Assembly: GCA_035500455.1 (NCBI GenBank)
Contig: DATJXG010000011.1
Location: forward strand, 1 to 5,351
Reading direction: 5' to 3'
Source of the DNA: DATJXG01 sp035500455
GTDB lineage: Bacteria; Acidobacteriota; Terriglobia; Terriglobales; Acidobacteriaceae
DNA length: 5,351 nt
Position numbers and translations under genes: made by a program. The notes beneath the pieces were generated by a model. It was not told where the DNA came from, ran no database searches, and was given only the letters and a program-made list of their open reading frames with translations. Shown here in pieces: positions 1 through 5,351 of the stretch (position 1 is the stretch's first letter; every line of letters begins with the position of its first letter).

Positions 1-1
1 A

Positions 2-820
2 GTCGATGCCTGGCAAGAATCGATAGCAAAAGTGCTGCGCGAGGAAATGAAGTCGCTCGGTCGCCATCACTTGCTGTCCGGCCAGAATGCCTTCAGCTAC
101 AAGCCGGAGTTCTCGCAGGCGTTTGGCGCCAGTTATTCGGGAAAGATGCTGGACGTGGTGAATGTCCATCCCCTTCCGCATCTGCTCTTGAAGGGCCGCG
201 AATATGAGCTGGGCAACTTCATGTCGAAGGAACTGCGTCTTGCTGAGTTCCGCGATTTCTTTCTGGCTGCCAGCAAAGAGCCCAAGCCCACCGTTTCCGA
301 CGAAGACAACGCCGCCAGCATGTATTTGGACGACGCCGGCTGGACAATCGACCGCAAGCGCGCCTGGATGGCGGTCATGTGCGGCGCCCACTATGACTTT
401 ATCGATTTCTCAATTCAGGCGCATCTGGAGGCGGGAACCGCCGAATCGCAGCGCAAGATTCGTGACTGGATCAAGCACCTGTCGGAGTTCATTTCCAGCT
501 TCGATTTCATTCGGGCGAACCCGGAACAGGACTGGATTGGCGGCATGCCGGAACACGTCGTCGCCGCCGGACTCGCAATCCCCGGCCAAGACTACGTGGC
601 CTATGTCGCGGACGGCCGGGAGATCACCGATCCAGGTGCAGGCCAGCCCATTGCCGGCGAATTATCGCTGCGCTTGCCGCAGGGTGACTATTCGCTGCGC
701 TTCTACTCGCCAGTCTCGGGCCAGAGCTTCGACTCGCGGAAAATCAGTGGAGGAGACATCAAAGTCTCTTTGCCTGCCTTCGAGCACGATCTCGCGCTCC
801 GCATTTCGCTTGCGAAGTAA
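2..820 (+). CDS. Glycoside hydrolase-like protein, C-terminal part (5' end outside window)
   Basis: This is the last 272 residues of a longer protein. The frame is open from base 2 and stops with TAA at 818-820. The GTG at 32 lacks a ribosome site and is probably an internal Val. Counting from base 2, residues 51-57 (DVVNVHP) look like a late strand of a TIM-barrel glycosidase. Residues 98-103 (VSDEDN) carry acidic residues where clan-A-like glycosidases place a catalytic Glu; this is a positional guess. An Arg/Trp-rich helix (RKRAWMAVMCGAHYDF) follows, as in cellulase-like hydrolases that end in a putative collagen-binding domain. From about residue 190 the chain is beta-rich and contains YSPVSG, comparable to the Y-D-P-R-T-G signature of that C-terminal beta-sandwich (PF12904-like). 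It probably acts on plant or microbial polysaccharide outside the cytoplasm, but the signal peptide and substrate-determining half are missing. It converges with the lipoprotein gene, 82 bp away. The CDS is secure; the fold is likely; the substrate is unknown. Confidence 0.78.
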   Translation, partial: VDAWQESIAKVLREEMKSLGRHHLLSGQNAFSYKPEFSQAFGASYSGKMLDVVNVHPLPHLLLKGREYELGNFMSKELRLAEFRDFFLAASKEPKPTVSDEDNAASMYLDDAGWTIDRKRAWMAVMCGAHYDFIDFSIQAHLEAGTAESQRKIRDWIKHLSEFISSFDFIRANPEQDWIGGMPEHVVAAGLAIPGQDYVAYVADGREITDPGAGQPIAGELSLRLPQGDYSLRFYSPVSGQSFDSRKISGGDIKVSLPAFEHDLALRISLAK

Positions 821-902
821 CAACGAATGCCGCAGGGCAACTCTCCGGAATGTCTGCCTTCACGACCCAGCGCTTGCCCGCTCTTTCCTCACCGATCTTC
901 GG
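821..902. other. Convergent intergenic gap, no clear terminator
   Basis: This 82-bp gap lies between the stop of the plus-strand glycosidase fragment and the stop of the minus-strand lipoprotein gene. Only a 4-bp stem with 3-nt loop (CCGATCTTCGG, 892-902) is visible, and no T-tract follows on either strand. Confidence 0.4.
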
Positions 903-1307
903 CTACTGGCTCGCAGCGACGATCAGCGTGAAGCTCGCTGACGCGGTTTGACCGGCCGAGTTCACGGTCACCGTCGGCATGTAGGTGCCCGGCGTGGCCG
1001 AAGCGTTCGCGGTAAAGCCCAGCGAACCGGAGGGGTTCGTGTCCGACGCGGAATATCTTTCTTGAACCCCGCCCGGCAGGCCTTTGATCATCACCAGCGC
1101 GGTCTCGCTGGTGGAGGTGATATTGATGGGTATGATTGCTTCCGGTCCGCCCGGCGTAACCGTGACTGTGGAAACGGGAAACGACACGGTAATGGGCGTC
1201 TGCCCGCCGACCGAACCCCCGCCGCCGCACCCGCATCCGGCTAGCAGCGAGCACGCCAGCAGGAACTCGAAAGCAAGCCGCCGCATCAGTGCGAAGTTGG
1301 AGTGCAT
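903..1307 (-). CDS. Small Ig-like-fold lipoprotein, function unknown
   Basis: From the ATG at 1307 this encodes 134 residues ending at a TAG (905-903). A short basic n-region (MRR) is followed by a hydrophobic stretch and the lipobox LLAGC, so Cys25 should be lipidated after signal peptidase II cleavage. A flexible Cys/Gly-rich linker comes next. The roughly 95 remaining residues are Thr/Ser/Val-rich with alternating beta pattern, and the ending PGTYMPTVTV...ASFTLIV is typical of a single bacterial Ig-like or NEW-type beta-sandwich. No catalytic motif is visible. It is the last gene of the minus-strand block, about 60 bp after the MBL-fold gene. The start is uncertain. ATG 1286 gives an equally good signal peptide, and a GTG at 1361 lies 5 nt after the preceding stop but would give an implausibly long n-region. 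None has a clear Shine-Dalgarno site. It may be a surface carbohydrate-binding or structural protein; that is a guess. Confidence 0.72.
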   Translation of the reverse strand: MHSNFALMRRLAFEFLLACSLLAGCGCGGGGSVGGQTPITVSFPVSTVTVTPGGPEAIIPINITSTSETALVMIKGLPGGVQERYSASDTNPSGSLGFTANASATPGTYMPTVTVNSAGQTASASFTLIVAASQ

Positions 1308-1366
1308 GAGGGAAAGCGGCCCCGGCTTGCCGCATCTGGCCCCGACGGCGCCGCGGAGCACTGCAC

Positions 1367-2143
1367 TCAGGCCAGAACCCCGCCCGGGTGCCGCACGAAC
1401 ACCTCGGGATCATAAATCGAAGCCACAATCTTCGCTTGCTTGCGAATGCGCGCCCAGGTGGCATCGGCTTCCATCATGCTCTCCATCACCCCGAGGTAGC
1501 GTCCCTGCTCGATATTGCCGTACTTGAAAAACGAGTCGCTGATGATGATCTTTCCCTTGGCGGTTTCAATCGCCACCGCAATCGACGAACGATGGTGTAC
1601 GCCCGCCCAGAAAGTGCTCACGCCGGGAAGGATCTCTTCCTCTTCAGCCAGCAGATGCACCTTTTCCCATCCCTCATTCTGCAGATAATTGTTGACCTCG
1701 GGCGGAATGCGAAGGTGCCGGGGAACGTGCAGGTGATAGTAAGGAGCCTGAAAGTCTTCGATCCAGCCTTTACGGGAAATACAGATAGCGGCCTTCGTGA
1801 AGAGATGAATGTTGGAAGTGGCGTACGCCTGCAGCGGCGTGACGATCACTTTCGTGACATCCTCCGGCCTGAGACCTTCCGAGCGCAGAATATTCTCGGG
1901 CAGTTGAGCGTCGGTGCGAACGATCTGCGCTTCGGGATAGCCGAAGAAATCGAGCCAGGCCTTGTTGATCACGGTGAGGTCGCGCGGCGGGCCAGTGTTA
2001 ATCAGGATATTTTCTCCTCCTCCGCGCACCAGATAGATGAGGGCGTTCATCTCCTCGCGGGTGCCCCACCGTTCCATCCAATACACCTCGGGGCCGGGCA
2101 CCCAGAATGTGCCAGCGTTAAACGCCTTTACGGAATAGTTCAT
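1367..2143 (-). CDS. MBL-fold protein with degenerate metal site (lactonase-like)
   Basis: The product has 258 residues, with ATG at 2143 and TGA at 1369-1367. Its layout follows N-acyl-homoserine-lactonase-like metallo-beta-lactamase proteins. There is an N-terminal beta region with ILINTGPP (residues 47-53, where D-T-G-P is usual), then VIVTPLQAYAT (99-109), exactly where the zinc motif T-H-x-H-x-D-H should be. Here the ligand positions are Pro103, Gln105, Tyr107 and Ala108. The later GVHHRSS (181-187) keeps a His at the G-H-T-P-G position, and IISDSFF (200-206) keeps the bridging Asp203. Near the end IYDPEV (243-248) has Tyr where lactonases have the last His (H-D-P). A dinuclear zinc centre is therefore unlikely, and a non-hydrolytic, sensor, structural or different-chemistry role is possible. 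The reading frame is intact and well formed, which argues against a decaying pseudogene. It is third in the minus-strand block, 63 bp after the aldolase. No strong ribosome site is seen. Confidence 0.85.
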   Translation of the reverse strand: MNYSVKAFNAGTFWVPGPEVYWMERWGTREEMNALIYLVRGGGENILINTGPPRDLTVINKAWLDFFGYPEAQIVRTDAQLPENILRSEGLRPEDVTKVIVTPLQAYATSNIHLFTKAAICISRKGWIEDFQAPYYHLHVPRHLRIPPEVNNYLQNEGWEKVHLLAEEEEILPGVSTFWAGVHHRSSIAVAIETAKGKIIISDSFFKYGNIEQGRYLGVMESMMEADATWARIRKQAKIVASIYDPEVFVRHPGGVLA

Positions 2144-2150
2144 GAGTGTT

Positions 2151-2228
2151 TCCGAAACCAGGTTTTGTCCGAACCTAGGCTTGTCCGAATCCAGGTGTGT
2201 CCGAAACTAGGATTCGTCCAAACCACAG
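2151..2228 (-). repeat. Tandem array of 16-17 bp near-palindromic repeats
   Basis: Read on the minus strand, four full units follow one another: TTTGGACGAATCCTAG (2222-2207), TTTCGGACACACCTGG (2206-2191), ATTCGGACAAGCCTAG (2190-2175) and GTTCGGACAAAACCTGG (2174-2158). A partial fifth, TTTCGGA (2157-2151), ends just before the MBL start. Traces of similarity continue to about 2228 inside the aldolase gene. The consensus is roughly KTTCGGACAMACCTRG, and the ending alternates CCTAG, CCTGG, CCTAG, CCTGG. Each junction has dyad symmetry of the form CGAAnCCWGGnTTCG. The first unit encodes the last four aldolase residues (LDES) plus its stop codon. The array fills almost the whole 63-bp gap between the two genes. 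Confidence 0.8.
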
Positions 2229-2986
2229 CTTTCCAGCACCGACTTGCGGAACCCGCCGATCGCACTCTGAAAAACACCGATGTCACTCCCCAGGCTGATC
2301 ACGCGAAAACCTTTGCGAATCCAATATGCCGCGGCTTCCGGGCTGGCCGGCAGGAAACCAGGAGCGATCCCGCGGCGGCGGCAGCCTTCAACCAAAGCGT
2401 CCATCGCCGCCAAAAATCGAGGGTGTTCGAATTGCGCCGGGATGCCCAGCGACACCGTGAGATCGTAGTGCCCCATCCAGGCTACGTCGATGCCCGGCAC
2501 CGACAATATCTCGTCCAGATTATCGAACGCCTTCGCCGTTTCCAGCAGGAGAATCACGACGATTTCTTCGTTTGCCTCCGCGAAGAATTCGGGGCCGCCG
2601 GCACGATAAAGGTCGTGCGCAACCCCAAGCGCCACGCCGCGACGTCCGGTTGGCGCATATTTCAACTCGGCGACAATTTCTTCCGCCTGCTGTTTCGTCT
2701 CCACACGCGGCACCATCACGCCTCGCGCTCCAATGTCCAAAACTCGGGAGAGCGGACGAAAGTTGAAATCGGGCACCCGCGCCAGGGGCACGATATTACT
2801 TCCACGGCAGGATGCCACCATCTCCGCCAGCGTGGGAATATCGCACCTGCCGTGCTCCATGTCGTAGAGCACGAAGTCCAGTCCTGACGCGGCCAGCATG
2901 GGGCCAATGCCCGGCGTGAACAACTCGAGCACGATTTGCCCCAGAATCAAGTCGCCTTCGCGGATCCGCTGGCGTAGTGGTTTCAT
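2207..2986 (-). CDS. HpcH/HpaI-family class II (metal-dependent) aldolase
   Basis: The product has 259 residues, close to the family's usual 250-270. The family cleaves 2-keto-3-deoxy-sugar acids or related 4-hydroxy-2-oxo acids to pyruvate (or a related oxoacid) plus an aldehyde, using a divalent metal in the cytoplasm. The key residues fall at the same numbers as in the E. coli HpaI aldolase as I remember it: Asp42 and His45 (YDMEHG), Arg70 (LARVP), Asp84, metal ligands Glu149 (LLLET) and Asp175 (GHYDL). The phosphate/pyruvate-loop-like GVMVPRVET lies at 89-97. One departure is Leu147 in place of the Gln often seen two residues before Glu149. The ATG overlaps the TGA of the upstream dehydrogenase (ATGA, 2986-2983), so translation is probably coupled. 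The last four codons and stop are part of the repeat array. The exact substrate cannot be told from sequence; sugar-acid catabolism fits the glycosidase neighbours. Confidence 0.9.
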   Translation of the reverse strand: MKPLRQRIREGDLILGQIVLELFTPGIGPMLAASGLDFVLYDMEHGRCDIPTLAEMVASCRGSNIVPLARVPDFNFRPLSRVLDIGARGVMVPRVETKQQAEEIVAELKYAPTGRRGVALGVAHDLYRAGGPEFFAEANEEIVVILLLETAKAFDNLDEILSVPGIDVAWMGHYDLTVSLGIPAQFEHPRFLAAMDALVEGCRRRGIAPGFLPASPEAAAYWIRKGFRVISLGSDIGVFQSAIGGFRKSVLESCGLDES

Positions 2987-4050
2987 GCGCTCTTGGCACC
3001 GAATGCCGCGCGGTTCGATTCCAGCTTCTTGAGAAAGCCCGGCCTCTCCAGCACGTCTTTGTTGACTACGTGTTGCGGAACTTCTCCTCGCATCACCGCA
3101 AGCGCGCCTTCGCAGTCGGTGCGGCCCATATCGCGGAACAGTTCATGGGTCCAGGCGATCGAATGAGAACTGAGAATCACATTGTCGAGTTTCACCAGTG
3201 GTGAATCATCGGGCAGCGGCTCATTCTCGAAAACATCCAGGCCTGCGCCGCGAATCTGGCCCTGCTGCAGCGCGCGGATCAGAGCCTGCTGCTCAATGAT
3301 GGGGCCTCGCGCCGTATTGATGATCACCGCGTTCGGCTTCATCAGGCGGAATTGGCCTTCCCCCATGAGGCCTCGCGTTTCCGCCGTGAGGGCGCAGTTC
3401 ACCAGGACGTAGTCGGAGAGGCGCAGCAAACCATCCAGGGCCATGAGTTCCACGCCAAGCGCCCGGGCGCGTTCCTCCGTCACATAGGGATCGAACGCCA
3501 GAAACCGTGCCGGGCCGAAGGGGCGCAGGAGGCGGATCGCCTCGCTCGCGATGTTGCCCAGCCCGATCGTGCCCACCACGCGATCTCTGGGTTCGGCGCC
3601 CAGCCGCCGTGTGCTCTCAACCCATTGTCCGCTGCGCACCATGCGATCCTTCAGAACCAGGTTGTGCGACAGCGCAAGCACGAACAGCACGATGGCCTCA
3701 GCCACCGGACGCACAACGGCCTGCGGCGTGATAAAGACTGCAATGTTCTTCTCAGTGCAAGCCGCCAGGTCGACGTTGTCATAACCAACGCCGCAGCGCC
3801 CAATGGCGCACAGCCGCTCCACTCCTTCCAGCGAGCCTGCGGTGACTCGCGGCTTGAGCGAAATCACAACATCGTAGCCTCGAAGCTGCTCTGCCGGATA
3901 TTCGGACCGATATTCCTTTAGGAATTCGTACGACAGACGGGGAACGTCCTGCAACCGGGAGAGTCCGATATCCGGAAAAATCAGCGATCCGCTTTCGCTT
4001 AGAAAATCCGCAGAAAAGCCTACCGTGAACTGGTTGTCAACGTTTTTCAC
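2983..4050 (-). CDS. D-2-hydroxyacid dehydrogenase (NAD-binding)
   Basis: The product has 355 residues and belongs to the D-isomer-specific 2-hydroxyacid dehydrogenase family (PGDH/glyoxylate reductase-like), which interconverts 2-oxoacids and D-2-hydroxyacids with NAD(H). An N-terminal catalytic-domain portion includes GRCGVGYDNVD (84-94). The Rossmann domain has GTIGLGNIA (160-168) and an acidic Asp187 ending the second strand, favouring NAD over NADP. The catalytic triad is present: Arg248 (NTARGP), Glu277 (DVFENEP) and His296 (SSHSIAW). The Arg-Glu spacing of 29 equals that of E. coli SerA. The third Gly of G-x-G-x-x-G is Ala168. The N-terminus is somewhat longer than a minimal family member, and the C-terminus lacks an ACT domain. 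The start is GTG at 4050; an in-frame TGA at 4080-4078 limits any extension to nine codons with no ATG, GTG or TTG. It is the first gene of the minus-strand block and overlaps the aldolase by 4 bp. Substrate unknown. Confidence 0.92.
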   Translation of the reverse strand: MKNVDNQFTVGFSADFLSESGSLIFPDIGLSRLQDVPRLSYEFLKEYRSEYPAEQLRGYDVVISLKPRVTAGSLEGVERLCAIGRCGVGYDNVDLAACTEKNIAVFITPQAVVRPVAEAIVLFVLALSHNLVLKDRMVRSGQWVESTRRLGAEPRDRVVGTIGLGNIASEAIRLLRPFGPARFLAFDPYVTEERARALGVELMALDGLLRLSDYVLVNCALTAETRGLMGEGQFRLMKPNAVIINTARGPIIEQQALIRALQQGQIRGAGLDVFENEPLPDDSPLVKLDNVILSSHSIAWTHELFRDMGRTDCEGALAVMRGEVPQHVVNKDVLERPGFLKKLESNRAAFGAKSA

Positions 4051-4145
4051 TCGCTCTGTTCCCGTGCCTCGCAGAGTTCACTGACGAATTCGCGAAGGGA
4101 GGCTCCGCTGGTTCTGGCGCAAGCCTGTGCTCGATTCCAAAATAA

Positions 4146-4176
4146 CGGCCCCCGCGATGATATCGTATGGGGGCCG
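4146..4176. promoter_or_regulatory. GC-rich inverted repeat / hairpin between divergent genes
   Basis: CGGCCCCC (4146-4153) and GGGGGCCG (4169-4176) are perfect 8-bp inverted arms. The 15-nt spacer itself contains CGAT (4155-4158) and ATCG (4162-4165), a second short stem, so the whole can fold as a two-part hairpin with a 2-nt bulge. On the minus strand it is followed by TTATTTT (4145-4139), resembling an intrinsic terminator or attenuator for transcription heading into the dehydrogenase. On the plus strand it lies about 38 bp before the glycosidase ATG. It could alternatively be an operator for a shared regulator. Confidence 0.55.
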
Positions 4177-4201
4177 CTGCTGGGTCATTTCCTGTCAACT
4201 C

Positions 4202-4208
4202 AAGGGGG
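4202..4208 (+). promoter_or_regulatory. Ribosome binding site of the Tat-exported glycosidase
   Basis: AAGGGGG ends 6 nt before the ATG at 4215 and is a good purine-rich Shine-Dalgarno match. Together with the Tat motif that follows it fixes this start over the later in-frame ATG at 4257, which would remove the twin arginines. Confidence 0.7.
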
Positions 4209-4214
4209 TTGGAG

Positions 4215-5351
4215 ATGAGGAGTGGACAAGACAATGCTGTCACGCGCAGATCGTTCATGGAAAAGGCCGGAATCGCCGGCCTGAGTGCCGCGACTCTCGT
4301 CGCGCCTTCGGCAACCGCAGCCGACGCCAAGAGCCGCCTGGCCTCCGCAACCTACTACGCAACTCAGCGCCAGGTCCAGGAGTGGAGCTTTGCTTCCGGC
4401 AAGGCATACACCGATCCCTTCAACCAGGTTGAGTTCGACGTTGTTTTCGCGGATCCGCAGGGAAAAGAAATGCGCGTGCCGGGCTTCTGGGCGGGCGAAC
4501 TAACCTGGAAGGTGCGTTTCGCCGCGCCCACCACCGGCAAATATTTATTTCGCACGATTGCCAGCGACGCCGCCAATAGCGATCTTCACGATCGCCGGGG
4601 CGAGATCAATGTTTCTGAATACGCCGGCGACAACGCTCTCCTAAAGCATGGTCCCGTTCGCGTCGCCGCCGACCATCTTCACTTTGAGCACGCCGACGGA
4701 ACCCCGTTTTTCTGGCTCGGCGACACCTGGTGGATGGGCCTTTGCCACCGCCTTCGCTGGCCGCAGGATTTCCAGGAACTGGCCGCCGATCGCGTGCGCA
4801 AGGGCTTCACCGTCGTTCAGATCATCGCCGGCCTCTATCCCGACATGCCGGCGTTCGATCCCCGCGGGGCCAACGAAGCCGGTTACCCGTGGGAGCCGGA
4901 CTATGCGCGTATCAATCCCAAATATTTCGACATGGCGGACTTGCGAATTCACGAACTGATTCAGCGCGGATTGACCCCGTGCATCGTCGGCTGCTGGGGA
5001 TATTTTCTTGGCTTCATGGGCCTGGAAAAACTGAAGCAGCACTGGCGGAACATCGTCGCTCGCTGGGGCGCGTACCCCGTGATCTGGTGCCTGGCCGGCG
5101 AAGGCACCATGCCTTACTACCTTTCAAAGAACAAGGAAGCGGACTCGGCCGCGCAAAAGAAGGCCTGGACCGAGATCGCGCGCTATGTGCGGCAGATCGA
5201 TCCGCAGCAGCACTGCATCACGATTCATCCCTCGGCCACGGCGCGCGACAGTGTGGAAGATCCCGCCGTGCTCGACTTCGACATGCTGCAAACCGGACAC
5301 TCCGACCGCCAGAGCTATCCCAGCACCATCGACAAAGTGACGGGCGAGCTT
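4215..5351 (+). CDS. Tat-exported DUF5060-DUF4038 glycoside hydrolase, N-terminal part (3' end outside window)
   Basis: The frame is open for 379 codons to the window edge. Residues 10-17 (TRRSFMEK) are a classic twin-arginine motif, followed by a weakly hydrophobic segment and an A-x-A site near residues 33-36, so the protein should be exported folded. Residues about 52-130 form a beta-sandwich resembling DUF5060 (W57; VPGFWAGELTW at 88-98; GKYLFR near 108-113). From about 145 a TIM barrel of DUF4038 type begins, with the signature FFWLGDTWW (165-173), the helix/strand KGFTVVQIIAGLY, and YPVIWCLAGEG, whose Glu296 is a candidate acid/base at the end of barrel strand 4. DUF4038 includes GH140 apiosidases acting on rhamnogalacturonan II, but many members have other or unknown substrates. 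The rest of the barrel and any C-terminal beta domain are cut off. It is divergent from the dehydrogenase operon. Family assignment is strong; substrate is not assignable. Confidence 0.88.
   Translation, partial: MRSGQDNAVTRRSFMEKAGIAGLSAATLVAPSATAADAKSRLASATYYATQRQVQEWSFASGKAYTDPFNQVEFDVVFADPQGKEMRVPGFWAGELTWKVRFAAPTTGKYLFRTIASDAANSDLHDRRGEINVSEYAGDNALLKHGPVRVAADHLHFEHADGTPFFWLGDTWWMGLCHRLRWPQDFQELAADRVRKGFTVVQIIAGLYPDMPAFDPRGANEAGYPWEPDYARINPKYFDMADLRIHELIQRGLTPCIVGCWGYFLGFMGLEKLKQHWRNIVARWGAYPVIWCLAGEGTMPYYLSKNKEADSAAQKKAWTEIARYVRQIDPQQHCITIHPSATARDSVEDPAVLDFDMLQTGHSDRQSYPSTIDKVTGEL

Larger units (their letters stand above)
4051..4214. promoter_or_regulatory. Divergent intergenic region serving both operons
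   Basis: These 164 bp separate the GTG of the minus-strand dehydrogenase from the ATG of the plus-strand glycosidase, so both promoters should lie here or in the gene edges. I cannot identify a convincing sigma-70 -35/-10 pair on either strand. AT-richer stretches occur at 4137-4145 (CAAAATAAC) and 4157-4168, the latter inside the hairpin loop. The region is too short for a further gene, and the open frames crossing it carry no recognisable motif. Confidence 0.55.

Noticed and set aside
204..941. A 245-codon plus-strand frame inside the first glycosidase
   Set aside because: A shadow frame, Ser/Arg/Pro-rich; the recognised hydrolase motifs are in the other frame.
889..1464. A 191-codon minus-strand frame overlapping the lipoprotein and the MBL 3' end
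   Set aside because: It is out of phase with the lipoprotein, whose signal peptide and lipobox are clear; its translation is low-complexity Arg/Gly/Ala without motifs.
1367..2143. MBL gene as a decaying pseudogene
   Set aside because: There is no frameshift or premature stop, the length is normal, and Asp203 and the His at 183/184 are kept; replacement looks selective rather than random.
2151..2222. CRISPR array
   Set aside because: The 16-17 bp units are directly adjacent without unique spacers and there are no cas genes.
1388..2887. A 499-codon open frame on the plus strand opposite the MBL and aldolase genes
   Set aside because: It runs across two well-supported minus-strand genes and the repeat array, is rich in Arg/His/Gln as expected for antisense of GC-rich genes, and has no recognisable domain or ribosome site.
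3352..3921. A 189-codon plus-strand frame opposite the dehydrogenase
   Set aside because: The dehydrogenase on the other strand has its full catalytic triad and Rossmann motif; this frame has no motif.
4037..4330. A minus-strand frame that would extend or precede the dehydrogenase
   Set aside because: It crosses the divergent region and the Tat signal of the right-hand glycosidase, overlaps the dehydrogenase start out of frame and has no recognisable feature.

Overview
The window is GC-rich (roughly 58-60 % by eye) and tightly packed. It looks like the carbohydrate-utilisation part of a soil-type bacterial chromosome. A large Acidobacteriota-like genome (Solibacter/Bryobacter type) is my best guess. 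The reasons are the mix of DUF5060/DUF4038-type glycosidases with a Tat signal, a small Ig-fold lipoprotein, and a sugar-acid-type aldolase beside a hydroxyacid dehydrogenase. No rRNA or other phylogenetic marker is present, so Planctomycetes or Verrucomicrobia are not excluded.

Layout: (1) 2-820, plus strand, is the C-terminal part of a glycoside-hydrolase-like protein whose start lies before the window: the last barrel strands and a small beta-sandwich domain. (2) 903-4050, minus strand, is a four-gene block read right to left. It holds a D-2-hydroxyacid dehydrogenase (4050-2983, GTG start), an HpcH/HpaI-family aldolase (2986-2207, overlapping it by an ATGA junction), a metallo-beta-lactamase-fold protein that has lost most metal ligands (2143-1367), and a small Ig-like lipoprotein (about 1307-903). 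(3) 4051-4214 is a divergent intergenic region with a strong GC-rich hairpin. (4) 4215-5351, plus strand, is the N-terminal part of a Tat-exported DUF5060-DUF4038 glycosidase that runs off the right edge.

How the genes may work together (inference): the exported glycosidases release sugars. The minus-strand genes could process derived acids. The aldolase would cleave a 2-keto-3-deoxy or related hydroxy-keto acid to pyruvate or a related 2-oxoacid plus an aldehyde, and the dehydrogenase would interconvert a 2-oxoacid and a 2-hydroxyacid. The MBL-fold protein probably does not act as a normal zinc hydrolase.

The most unusual items are the ligand-depleted MBL protein, an array of four 16-17 bp near-palindromic repeats between the aldolase and MBL genes that includes the aldolase stop codon, and the hairpin in the divergent promoter region. 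I see no RNA gene, CRISPR array, insertion sequence or integrase.
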